The position numbers were made by a program, and so were the translations under genes. The notes below the pieces were generated by a model. The model saw only the letters and a list, made by a program, of their open reading frames with translations. It searched no databases and was not told the origin of the DNA. From Dictyobacter arantiisoli (lineage in GTDB: Bacteria; Chloroflexota; Ktedonobacteria; Ktedonobacterales; Ktedonobacteraceae), in the NCBI RefSeq assembly GCF_008326305.1, contig NZ_BIXY01000077.1, positions 1 through 35,388 on the forward strand: 35,388 bases of DNA, read 5' to 3'. Numbering within the stretch: position 1 is the first letter of the stretch; each line of letters starts with the position of its first letter. This document shows positions 23,903-31,159 of this stretch, in pieces.

Positions 23903-25318
23903 GTGATAGATAATCACAATCAGGATATCCGTAAAGATGAGATAACAAAGGCCAGCATGCCACTTCCACTATGGCGTAACCGGGACTATCTGTTGCTCTG
24001 GGGCGGTCAGGTGGTCTCGGTAACTGGCGCGCAAGTGTCGCAACTGGCCTTTCCTCTGTTGATCCTCGCGCTCACACATTCACCCGCACAGGCAGGGATC
24101 GCTGCTGCGCTCCGTACTGTTCCTTATCTGGTCCTCAGCCTGCTCGCTGGCGCGCTCGTGGATCGATGGAACCGCAAGTTGGTGATGATCATCTGCGATC
24201 TTGGACGTTTTCTGAGCATGGCAAGCATCCCGCTGGCTCTGTACCTCGGTGATCTGACCATCATCCAACTGTATCTGGTCTCTCTGCTTGAAGGGACCTT
24301 CTTTGTCTTCTTCGATCTTGCTGAGGTCTCCAGCCTGCCCCAGGTTGTCTCGAAGGAGCAATTACCTGCCGCAAGCGCGCAGAATATCGCGACCTATAAT
24401 ATCGCGACGATGCTTGGCTCGCCGCTGAGCGGTCTCCTCTATAGTGTGAATAGACTCTTTCCTTTTCTTGCCGATACCGTCTCGTATCTCGGCTCTGTCC
24501 TCTCGCTCCTCCTCATTAAAACCCCATTTCAACAGGAGCATACGAGATCCACACGTGCTTTGAGGACCGAGGTCAAAGAGGGCCTGAAGTGGTTGTGGGA
24601 TCAACGGCTCGTTCGCTCGCTGGCACTGCTGCTTTGTGGCCTCAATCTGGTGACCGGGGGAATCACGTTGATCAGCATTGTACTGGGACAACACCTGCAT
24701 GCCTCGGCAGTAGATCTTGGTCTCCTATTCTTCGTCGCAGGCATCGCCGGGGTCCTGGGTTCTCTGGCTGCTCCGCTGCTCCATCACCGTCTAAGCTTCT
24801 TTGTGATCGCCATCAGCACCCTGTGGGCACAGGCCCTTCTCGCGCCTTTGCTGATCCTGGCGCCCAATCTGTTCACGCTTGGAGCCATTCTCGCCCTCCT
24901 CTTTTTCCTTTTCCCCATCTTTGATGTCCTGCAGCGGAGCCAGCGTATGGCCCTGATCCCTGATGCCTTACAGGGTCGCATCAATAGCGTCTACCGGCTG
25001 ATTGTCTTTAGTAGTAATCCTGTGAGCCTGGCGCTGACCGGGCTTCTACTCCAGAACGTTGGTACAACATTCACCATTCTCCTCATTACAGGTGGCCTCA
25101 CACTTATTGCCTTCTCAGCCACACTGAATCAGCACCTACGTCGGATAAAAGCGCCCCAGAGCAGGCGGGAAGGAGAGCCAGTGCGAGAGGGTCGTGGCCC
25201 TCCACCCGTGAAGGGTGGTTCCTACGGATGTGATCTTCCCCCAGTTTGTTGGAGTAGGTGGCCGAGGTGGCAACCGAGGTGCGCTTTCCCGTCCATCGTA
25301 CAATCATTGCTCCCGTAG
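23903..25318 (+). CDS. MFS exporter (MFS_3 / EntS-like)
   Basis: This 471-residue membrane protein has about 12 hydrophobic segments and the start typical of EntS-like exporters: LPLWRNRDYLLLWGGQVVSVTGAQVSQLAFPLL, with LLAGALVDRWNRKLVMI as loop-2 motif. It probably pumps out small molecules; the substrate is unknown. I chose the GTG at 23903, with AGGA 8 bp upstream, behind a consensus promoter; the ATG at 23957 is the other option, and starts before 23867 lie outside the transcript. The membrane domain ends near residue 415. The last 35 or so residues (GGSYGCDLPP, RWPRWQPRCAF) are read from an R1 repeat, so the original C-terminus was apparently replaced. Confidence 0.88.
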   Translation: MIDNHNQDIRKDEITKASMPLPLWRNRDYLLLWGGQVVSVTGAQVSQLAFPLLILALTHSPAQAGIAAALRTVPYLVLSLLAGALVDRWNRKLVMIICDLGRFLSMASIPLALYLGDLTIIQLYLVSLLEGTFFVFFDLAEVSSLPQVVSKEQLPAASAQNIATYNIATMLGSPLSGLLYSVNRLFPFLADTVSYLGSVLSLLLIKTPFQQEHTRSTRALRTEVKEGLKWLWDQRLVRSLALLLCGLNLVTGGITLISIVLGQHLHASAVDLGLLFFVAGIAGVLGSLAAPLLHHRLSFFVIAISTLWAQALLAPLLILAPNLFTLGAILALLFFLFPIFDVLQRSQRMALIPDALQGRINSVYRLIVFSSNPVSLALTGLLLQNVGTTFTILLITGGLTLIAFSATLNQHLRRIKAPQSRREGEPVREGRGPPPVKGGSYGCDLPPVCWSRWPRWQPRCAFPSIVQSLLP

Positions 25319-25445
25319 GCCATCTATCCGGCAGATGATGTTTTGAGACACATTACAACGCGTTGGGGGAAAATTTCGGTGCAAGCAAGAGGTAAGCGCA
25401 CCTCCGTTGCGGCGTCGTGCCACACCTTCGTTTTCCGATATTTTC
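25206..25445. repeat. Composite R1 element overlapping the MFS 3' end
   Basis: A minus-strand R1 copy (25206-25330: GTGAAGGGTGG, CTACGGATG, GCAACCGAGGTGCGCTTTCC, CCCGTAGGCCATC) faces a plus-strand copy (25358-25445: AACGCGTTGGGGG, TAAGCGCACCTCCGTTGCGG). The left copy contains the MFS stop codon at 25316-25318. Confidence 0.75.
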
Positions 25446-25453
25446 CACAATAC

Positions 25454-25489
25454 AGCGAGCAGATAACCGCTAACAGTTATCTGCTCGCT
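25454..25489. terminator. Bidirectional hairpin between convergent genes
   Basis: The arms 25454-25467 and 25476-25489 (AGCGAGCAGATAAC / GTTATCTGCTCGCT) pair perfectly around an 8-base loop. It lies 13 bp past the stop of the GxGYxYP gene and downstream of the MFS gene. Confidence 0.7.
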
Positions 25490-25502
25490 TGTTCTACGAT
25501 GA

Positions 25503-27155
25503 TCAGGCGGCGGGGAGATGATAGGCGCGTCGAATGAGTTGGAAGTATTGATCTCCACGCACGACGACAAAGTTGGGGCCGAGATGCTCTACGACATAGG
25601 CAATATCGGCCGGGGTAAGTTTCCAGGCGACGGCGAGGGCGGCAATGAAGAGGGGTGCCTTTCCATTCCAGCCCGCGGCGTTGTTACGAATGGCACGCAG
25701 GAGTCCAACCCGACTCTCGCCAGTGATCTGGGTTGAGACGGGTACCTGGCCCGCGCCGATGCGGGTGGTGGTGCGCGCGTAAAACCAGTTTAAGAGGATG
25801 CCCTGCGTGCGGGCGCTGCGCAATTGTGTGACTGCTCGGGGCAGGTTCTGGTTGTCGTTGAGGTAGAATATGACATGCAGCCCTGTGCGTGCCAGATAGG
25901 TGTTCGACTGGCGCAAGAAGCTATTCAAGTTGCCAATCGGCCACTCGGATGGATAATAATAGCCAGCGCCCGATGGGCCAGAGATGAGCAGATCGTTGCG
26001 TGTGGCCGTTTGCTCATAGTAGCTCAGTATAGCGGGCGCGACATCGGCGAGCAACGGACTGACAGTCCAGTTGAGTGGTACACTACCACGGCCAGGACTG
26101 TTCCATAAGACACGCATGGCATGCTGATCATACTGAAGATTATCTCCTTCGCTGACGGTGATAGTGACATAAATCTTCTTTTTCAGGGCTGGCGCGGATA
26201 GCGTCTGGACACCCGGCAGGGCGGTCCGTACCCCTGAGAAGACGGTCATATTCGAGAAAAAGTCGGCGGCCAGGGTGTAAACACCATAGGCCGAGGCCAT
26301 ACGAACACCGCGCGACTCACTATCAAACCAGCCGAGATACGGCGTGCCAGGCCGCACGGAGGCGAGGAGTTGCCGAAAGAGCAGGGCAGTGGCAGGCTGC
26401 ATGATCGGGAGCCAGCAGACCAGCGCACGATTCGCCACGGCATAATCGCGCAGATAGCCAGACGGCCCATAGCCTTCAGATGCCCTGTTATCCAGAGACA
26501 TCGGGGACAGACCAATCAACAGACGATGTGTGGTACGCGGCCAGAGATTGTGAATCTGCCAGATATTCGCCGCCAGATTGTTGGCAAACTTGCCGCGTAA
26601 ATCGTTCAAGAGCGGAAGATGATATTGATCCTTCAAACGCTGTATCAGCCGTGGACTCGCCACCACCCCACCCTCTAATCCAGCCAGCGTCGTCGCCACA
26701 TTGATACTATCTGCCACGCGTGGATCATAGACGATCATGCCACGCACCTCATGCGTATATTTGGACACGATATCCCAGGGATCAGTATGAAAGGTAGCCG
26801 GAACAGCGAGAGTTTGCAGCCAGGTAGTTGCGCCTTCCCGAGGCTGATTCTCCACCAGATAGATCCGAGGCTGACTACGGTTGACAACGCCCTCCAGAGT
26901 GGAGAACAACAAATCGATATCCCCCGGCACATTATTAAGCTGTGCCACATCCAACGCCTGCGGTTGGGCAAAGGTCGGCAATGCCTGACTGGCCGGCCAA
27001 AAAATCCCACTACTCGCCCGTATCTGAGGGCTGGCAGGCACATGAACATTCGCGATGACCGTCGTACGCCAACCCAGCAATGCCATCCCAATGATCCCCA
27101 GACAAAGGATCAGAGAGGCGCGAGTCAGCCACGGCCTTGCTACGGTTTTCGACAT
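25503..27155 (-). CDS. GxGYxYP-family exported or membrane-anchored protein
   Basis: This 550-residue protein has an N-terminal hydrophobic segment (ASLILCLGIIGMALLGW) that acts as signal or anchor. The family motif appears as SGPSGAGYYYPSEWP near residue 395, and the N-terminal part (VPGDIDLLFSTLEGVVNRSQPRIYLV) matches the GxGYxYP N-terminal domain. Other conserved-looking parts are YLGWFDSESRGVRMASAYGV and ITVSEGDNLQYDQH. The family is thought to include glycoside-hydrolase-like proteins, but activity is not established. The ATG at 27155 has AGGAG 8 bp upstream. TATACT at 27326-27331 (minus strand) could belong to its promoter. It has no operon partners. Confidence 0.88.
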   Translation of the reverse strand: MSKTVARPWLTRASLILCLGIIGMALLGWRTTVIANVHVPASPQIRASSGIFWPASQALPTFAQPQALDVAQLNNVPGDIDLLFSTLEGVVNRSQPRIYLVENQPREGATTWLQTLAVPATFHTDPWDIVSKYTHEVRGMIVYDPRVADSINVATTLAGLEGGVVASPRLIQRLKDQYHLPLLNDLRGKFANNLAANIWQIHNLWPRTTHRLLIGLSPMSLDNRASEGYGPSGYLRDYAVANRALVCWLPIMQPATALLFRQLLASVRPGTPYLGWFDSESRGVRMASAYGVYTLAADFFSNMTVFSGVRTALPGVQTLSAPALKKKIYVTITVSEGDNLQYDQHAMRVLWNSPGRGSVPLNWTVSPLLADVAPAILSYYEQTATRNDLLISGPSGAGYYYPSEWPIGNLNSFLRQSNTYLARTGLHVIFYLNDNQNLPRAVTQLRSARTQGILLNWFYARTTTRIGAGQVPVSTQITGESRVGLLRAIRNNAAGWNGKAPLFIAALAVAWKLTPADIAYVVEHLGPNFVVVRGDQYFQLIRRAYHLPAA

Positions 27156-27524
27156 CAAGCTTTCTCCTCATCACAACAAACACATACCGTAACCCTCGAC
27201 GCAATAACCGCTCAGAGACACAGACAGATCATGCTCAGCCAGCACATCGAGCACGTTCAAAACGGCGAGCATTCCCCCTCAGCCCGCCTCAGATCATCCT
27301 TTGGACCTGAAAGGTTATCTCTCAGAGTATATATTATTTTAAGCTAATCAATGTATTCTAACACATCTAAACATAAAGCGCCATTAACGACGACATCGCA
27401 TTCTCAGCCAGCAAAAAATCCATTTTACCCGTGTTTTAACCACAACCACACCACAGCCCAAACATGCTCACTATCCGCCATCTCTCACAAAATGCTCACC
27501 AATAGCAACGATTGCAGGAAACTC

Positions 27525-27612
27525 TCGTAGGGATGCGTACGAGGAACGGGCAAGCGCACCTCGGTTGCGACCTCGGCACGCACCTACACTCCCTTCGTGC
27601 TTCTCATTATTC
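27525..27612 (+). repeat. Dispersed R1 repeat copy
   Basis: It carries CGTACGAGGAACGGGCAAGC, GCACCTCGGTTGCGACCTCG and GCACGCACCTACACTCCCTT, and ends in TTCTCATTATTCT. The stretch 27156-27524 before it is AT-rich and shows no gene. Confidence 0.75.
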
Positions 27613-27635
27613 TCCTGGAGCGGCATTGTCTGTCA

Positions 27636-27847
27636 GAATGTGTCAGCCCTCCAATACCTGCGGGATCTTGCTGCTCCCTGACTGGCAGGTGCTTGCGCGC
27701 CTGCGCCCTTTTTATTATGTGATGTAGAAAAGGTTCTTCGAACCTTTTCTACATCACATAATAAAAATCTGTTTGAGCACCGCAGGTGCGAAAACTCATG
27801 CACAGAGATGGTGGAGAGCATGGGAATTAAACACTTTGTCAGGGGTG
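27636..27847 (+). repeat. Palindrome element H2
   Basis: This is the second full copy of the H1 element, with AATGTGTC, GGATCTTGCTGCTC, CTGGCAGGTG, a perfect palindrome with 28-bp arms (27709-27736 and 27740-27767, loop TTC), TCTGTTTGAGCACC-GCA-GGTGCGAAAAC and ACACTTTGTCAG. Two arm positions differ from H1, and both have matching changes in the other arm. The loop is the reverse complement of H1's. Confidence 0.85.
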
Positions 27848-27857
27848 GAAGAGGATC

Positions 27858-27901
27858 AAAAGATCCAGGCATGAAAGAGAACATTCATGCCTGGATCTTT
27901 T
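27858..27901 (-). terminator. Terminator hairpin after the dioxygenase gene
   Basis: The arms 27858-27875 and 27884-27901 pair perfectly over 18 bp around an 8-base loop, and the outer pairs are AAAA/TTTT. It lies 31 bp past the dioxygenase stop and can work in both directions. Confidence 0.75.
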
Positions 27902-27932
27902 AAGATAGAATTCAGCTAACGCTTGCGGATGC

Positions 27933-28910
27933 TTAGTTTTTGGCGTCGAAGTGCACAGGCCGGATTGGCTTGAGACCTGCTTCGATTTCGGCGCGATGTG
28001 GCTCCAGGAAAGGAGGCAGGGCTAACAGTTCACCCAGATGCTCGATATCTTCATCACCACCAAAGCCCGGTCCGTCGGTCGAGATCTCGAACAGGACACC
28101 GTTGGGCTCGCGGAAGTAGATGGCTTTAAAGTAGAAGCGCTCGATGATGGGTGTGACACCACGGACGACACGCGCCAGCTTCTCACGCCACTGCGCATGC
28201 TCCTTTTCATCCGGCGTGCGGAACGAGACGTGATGGACACCACCGATGGCGGGACTGCCAAAGTTCAGGTCAGGACGGATATCGACATGGACCTCGGTGC
28301 CAGGACCGCCCGCACCCACTTCAAAGACCGCAATCGTGCTCTGCTGCTCTGAGATGATCGTATCAGCGCGACGGAAGCCCATTGTGCCGGTCAGTAGACG
28401 CTCGGTCAGAGCCACATCTCGTACCAGGATACGCACGCCATACAGGCCGCGCACGCGCATCTCAGCAGGCACGGGACTGCCCTTCCACGGCTGACCACCC
28501 AGTTTGCCCAGATCATCGACCAGCTCAACATGCTGTCCCTCGGGATCGGTAAAGGCCAGATACGCCGACTCATTCTTGCCGCGCACCTTGATACCCTCAT
28601 GCTGCACCTGGAAGCTATCCAGTCGCGTCACCCACCACTCCAGAGCCGAGCGACCCGTCACACCCAGCATAATCGCCGAAATCGTCCCTACACCAGGACG
28701 ATTGGGACCGGCCTGCGCCCAATCAAAGAACGTCAATGCCGTACCCGCGTGACCAATATCATCCCCATAGTACAGATGATAGGCGGCCACATCATCCTGG
28801 TTGACCGTCTTCTTGACCAGATGCAGGCCCAACACCTGCGTATAAAACGCTACATTCAAAGACGCATTACCAGTAATCGCACTGATATGATGTAATCCAG
28901 TCAGCTGCAT
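27933..28910 (-). CDS. Ring-cleaving dioxygenase, glyoxalase fold (MhqO/MhqA type)
   Basis: This 325-residue protein has two glyoxalase/bleomycin-resistance-type halves. Likely metal ligands are His in LTGLHHISAITG, His in IGGVHHVSFRT, and Glu in GVLFEISTDGPGF. ALTFFDWAQAGPNRPGVGTI and LGKLGGQPWKGSPVP are characteristic of the family. Relatives in Bacillus (MhqO, MhqA) belong to a regulon, MhqR, that removes hydroquinones and related aromatics. The ATG at 28910 has AGGAG 9 bp upstream. The upstream MarR gene is on the same strand, 82 bp away, and both carry the same operator, which supports a role in aromatic or quinone stress. Confidence 0.92.
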   Translation of the reverse strand: MQLTGLHHISAITGNASLNVAFYTQVLGLHLVKKTVNQDDVAAYHLYYGDDIGHAGTALTFFDWAQAGPNRPGVGTISAIMLGVTGRSALEWWVTRLDSFQVQHEGIKVRGKNESAYLAFTDPEGQHVELVDDLGKLGGQPWKGSPVPAEMRVRGLYGVRILVRDVALTERLLTGTMGFRRADTIISEQQSTIAVFEVGAGGPGTEVHVDIRPDLNFGSPAIGGVHHVSFRTPDEKEHAQWREKLARVVRGVTPIIERFYFKAIYFREPNGVLFEISTDGPGFGGDEDIEHLGELLALPPFLEPHRAEIEAGLKPIRPVHFDAKN

Positions 28911-28958
28911 AATTCCCAACTCCTTGTCAGTAATTTCATGACTATCTATCGTTACTTA

Positions 28959-28972
28959 GTTTAGAACTAAAC
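28959..28972. promoter_or_regulatory. MarR operator before the dioxygenase gene
   Basis: The perfect palindrome GTTTAG-AA-CTAAAC lies 49 bp before the dioxygenase start. Only the two central bases differ from the site before marR. A TAAACT within it could also be a -10 box. Confidence 0.75.
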
Positions 28973-28991
28973 CCTCAACGCAAAAAAAACG

Positions 28992-29408
28992 TTATCGAAG
29001 TGAATGATCGAGCTTATCCAGCAAGCGCAACAGAGTCCGCACCTCATCGGTAGACAGCCCCTCAAACGACTGCATGATCATATCCTCTTGAAAAGGAACC
29101 GCGCGCCGATAGAGATCCTGTCCGGCCTCCGTAAGCGCCAGCGTATTGCTCCGGCGATCCTGACAGCGTTTAAGCAAGCCCTGGCCCTCCATTCGACTGA
29201 GCAATTGAGAGATATTGCCCTTCGTCACCAGAAGGCGATCCGCCAGCTCCTGCTGCGTCATCCCACTCGTCGTACCCACACGGGCCAGAATATCGAACTG
29301 AGCCGTACTCAATCCCAACGTCCGTAAATGGACCACTGAACGGCGATCGATCTTCTGAAAGACACGAAACAAACGCAACCAGGCCAACACCGACAATCGC
29401 AACGCCAT
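28992..29408 (-). CDS. MarR-family repressor
   Basis: This 138-residue winged-helix regulator shows the MarR core: LGLSTAQFDILARVG, MTQQELADRLLVTKGNISQLLSRMEGQGLL (recognition region) and the wing RCQDRRSNTLALTEAGQDLY. I chose the ATG at 29408, with AGGGA 7 bp upstream, over in-frame starts at 29429 and 29468; the 29468 start would lie in the promoter. The operator GTTTAG-CA-CTAAAC overlaps its -10 box, so it should repress itself and the dioxygenase gene, with release by an aromatic or electrophile as in MhqR-type regulators (inference). Confidence 0.93.
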   Translation of the reverse strand: MALRLSVLAWLRLFRVFQKIDRRSVVHLRTLGLSTAQFDILARVGTTSGMTQQELADRLLVTKGNISQLLSRMEGQGLLKRCQDRRSNTLALTEAGQDLYRRAVPFQEDMIMQSFEGLSTDEVRTLLRLLDKLDHSLR

Positions 29409-29439
29409 CAAATTATCCCTTTCACTCATCAACAAAGAC

Positions 29440-29468
29440 AGTTTAGCACTAAACCGTCTTCCCGTCAA
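29440..29468 (-). promoter_or_regulatory. marR promoter with overlapping operator
   Basis: On the minus strand, TTGACG (29468-29463), a 17-bp spacer and TAAACT (29445-29440) form a promoter. The palindrome GTTTAG-CA-CTAAAC at 29441-29454 covers most of the -10 box, so a bound repressor would block RNA polymerase. Confidence 0.75.
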
Positions 29469-29519
29469 GGGCTAGAGACGGCAACGCCGCATCCGTACCC
29501 CAACGCGAGAGCATGGCGA

Positions 29520-29612
29520 AACATACAGAGCGTTGGGGCAAGATGCCCATACGAGCAACGGAGCATCGACCTGCGCTTGCGCTCCGTGCGATGCCTACGT
29601 TTCTCATCATTA
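29520..29612 (+). repeat. Dispersed R1b repeat copy
   Basis: It has AGAGCGTTGGGGCAAGATGC, CATACGAGCAACGGAGCATC, GACCTGCGCTTGCGCTCCGT and GCGATGCCTACGTTTCTCAT, matching 20133-20232. ACGGAGC and GCTCCGT form a hairpin. No gene is seen in 29469-29669. Confidence 0.7.
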
Positions 29613-29669
29613 ACATATAACGCGTATGTTTATGCGTATGGTATCTTTGGCGAGCAAACCTGAACCGGG

Positions 29670-30092
29670 TTAGCTGGCGCGTACCGGGGTGATACGGATC
29701 GGCTGGCTATATTCCGCGGCCATCTTCTCGGGCGTGAAACCAATAGCCTTGATGCGTTCGGCATATTTCTCCAGATAAAGCGGGATGGTCACCTGGATGG
29801 TGTCAGGGGCCAGTAACTCGGCTGTGCCCTCGATGGTGATGGGATCAGAGCCGTTATGCGTATTGTCAATGGCAAGCAGGACATGGGGATTTTGCTTGAT
29901 ATTGCGCACCTTCTGATTTACAGGACGGCTGAATATCAAAATAGTCTCGCCATCCCATAAAAACCAGACGGCGACCGCGTGGGGACGTCCATCGGGGCGC
30001 ACGGTATTTAACCAACCAATCTTATCTTCACGCAAGCGCTGATCAATATGCGCATCTCGCTCCTGAGTCAGATCGAGTAACTTTGCCATCAT
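29670..30092 (-). CDS. PPOX-class F420-dependent oxidoreductase-like protein
   Basis: This 140-residue protein has the split-barrel flavin/F420-binding fold of the pyridoxamine-phosphate-oxidase superfamily. IGWLNTVRPDGRPHAVAVWFLWDGETILIFSRPVNQKVRNIKQNPHVLLAID is typical of the small F420-type group (TIGR03667-like, as in mycobacterial Rv3369). The substrate is unknown. Two adjacent ATGs (30092, 30089) follow AAGGA; either may be used. It stands alone. With the LLM oxidoreductase at 20.3 kb it suggests that the host makes F420, though no F420 synthesis gene is in the window. Confidence 0.85.
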   Translation of the reverse strand: MMAKLLDLTQERDAHIDQRLREDKIGWLNTVRPDGRPHAVAVWFLWDGETILIFSRPVNQKVRNIKQNPHVLLAIDNTHNGSDPITIEGTAELLAPDTIQVTIPLYLEKYAERIKAIGFTPEKMAAEYSQPIRITPVRAS

Positions 30093-30169
30093 AAAATTCC
30101 TTTCATCGTATCAAAAAAACATACTACATACTTTGTAACAGAGAGCAGTTATTCTTTATTTCATCATCC

Positions 30170-30331
30170 CGATTCGTCATCTTCCTGATTGTTGGCTACT
30201 TTCATTTTCATATCGACGGCGAACCCACCCTTGAAGGCGTTCCCTTAGTCAGTACCCTGCTCGCATCCATCATGCTCGTCATCGTCTGGAGCAGCCTCAC
30301 CACATCCTACGCGATCCGCCATCGGGTCTGA
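30170..30331 (+). pseudogene. 3' remnant of a membrane-protein gene
   Basis: A frame without any plausible start ends at TGA 30329-30331 and reads RFVIFLIVGYFHFHIDGEP, then VPLVSTLLASIMLVIVWSSL and TTSYAIRHRV. Two hydrophobic helices and a basic tail look like the true end of a membrane protein. The frame stays open upstream but loses protein-like character before 30165. The family is not recognised. The 5' part seems to have been deleted, perhaps with the nearby IS607 insertion. Confidence 0.5.
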
Positions 30332-30404
30332 GCAACAAAATCATAAAAACGAAGGCTGACGGAGTTTGCGTCCTGATCCTGGCGTGCATGAAAGCGTTCC
30401 AGGG

Positions 30405-30470
30405 GTCGCACGACCTCTTCGGGTGGCTGCTACGGATGGATCGCTCCCCCATTCCACTGTGTGAGGGCGA
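30405..30470. repeat. R1 left-end fragment upstream of the IS607 genes
   Basis: CGGGTGGCTGCTACGGATGG and ATCGCTCCCCCATTCCA resemble 25212-25245 and the reverse complement of 35205-35260. It may mark the genomic side of the element's left end. Confidence 0.4.
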
Positions 30471-30497
30471 GGGAGGCAAAAAGAGGTTGGAACTGTA

Positions 30498-30526
30498 TTG
30501 AAAAATGCGGTAAAATACGGTATAAT
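30498..30526 (+). promoter_or_regulatory. Strong promoter giving a leaderless tnpA mRNA
   Basis: TTGAAA (30498-30503), a 17-bp spacer and TATAAT (30521-30526). The tnpA ATG lies 6 bp after the -10 box, exactly where transcription should start, and no ribosome site is present. Confidence 0.75.
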
Positions 30527-30532
30527 CTATTC

Positions 30533-31159
30533 ATGGAGCATGTATATTCGCCAAAGCAGTTCGGGAAGTTCATCGGCAAGTCGGTCAATACCTTGCAAAA
30601 ATGGGATCGTAAAGGGATCCTTCCTGCGTTCCGCAGCCCGACGAATCGTCGCTATTATACGCATGAACAATACTTGCAGTACCGTGGGCTCATTGCTCCA
30701 CAGAGTGGGGTGGTGATTGCGTATGCCCGCGTCTCCTCCCCTGCCCAAAAGAAAGATCTTGCCATTCAGCTGCAAGCGTTGCGAGCCTATTGCCAGGATC
30801 AGACGATTCAAGTGGATCAGTGGATCCAAGACGTCGGTTCCGCCCTCAACTACAAACGCAAGGGGTTCAATTCCATCATTGAACAGATCGAACTGGGGCA
30901 GGTACGTCAACTGATCATTGCCTATCAGGATCGCTTTGTGCGCTTCGGCTACGACTGGTTTGAGGCGTTCTGTCAGCGCCACGGCACGGACATTCTCGTC
31001 ATCAATGATGAAACGTTCTCACCCGAAGAAGAACTGGTGCGGGATGTCATCGCCATCGTCACGGTGTTTTCTGCTCGTTTGCATGGATTGCGTTCCCACA
31101 AGAACGCCTTGCGTGCAGCAGCATGGGGCAAGGAAAAGCGCGATGATCAAAGCCCATAA
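30533..31159 (+). CDS. tnpA: IS607 serine recombinase
   Basis: This 208-residue transposase has a MerR-like DNA-binding domain first (residues 1-55: YSPKQFGKFIGKSVNTLQKWDRKGILPAFR, RRYYTHEQY), then the serine recombinase catalytic domain with the active Ser in VIAYARVSSPAQ and the run LIIAYQDRFVRFGYDWFEAFCQRHGTDI. This N-terminal DNA-binding order is typical of IS607 and opposite to resolvases. It moves the element through a circular form, with low target specificity. The ATG at 30533 directly follows the promoter, so the message is probably leaderless. Its 3' end overlaps tnpB by 17 bp. Confidence 0.95.
   Translation: MEHVYSPKQFGKFIGKSVNTLQKWDRKGILPAFRSPTNRRYYTHEQYLQYRGLIAPQSGVVIAYARVSSPAQKKDLAIQLQALRAYCQDQTIQVDQWIQDVGSALNYKRKGFNSIIEQIELGQVRQLIIAYQDRFVRFGYDWFEAFCQRHGTDILVINDETFSPEEELVRDVIAIVTVFSARLHGLRSHKNALRAAAWGKEKRDDQSP

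Noticed and set aside
27512-27884. Frames across the R1 copy and element H2
   Set aside because: They only translate repeat and palindrome sequence.
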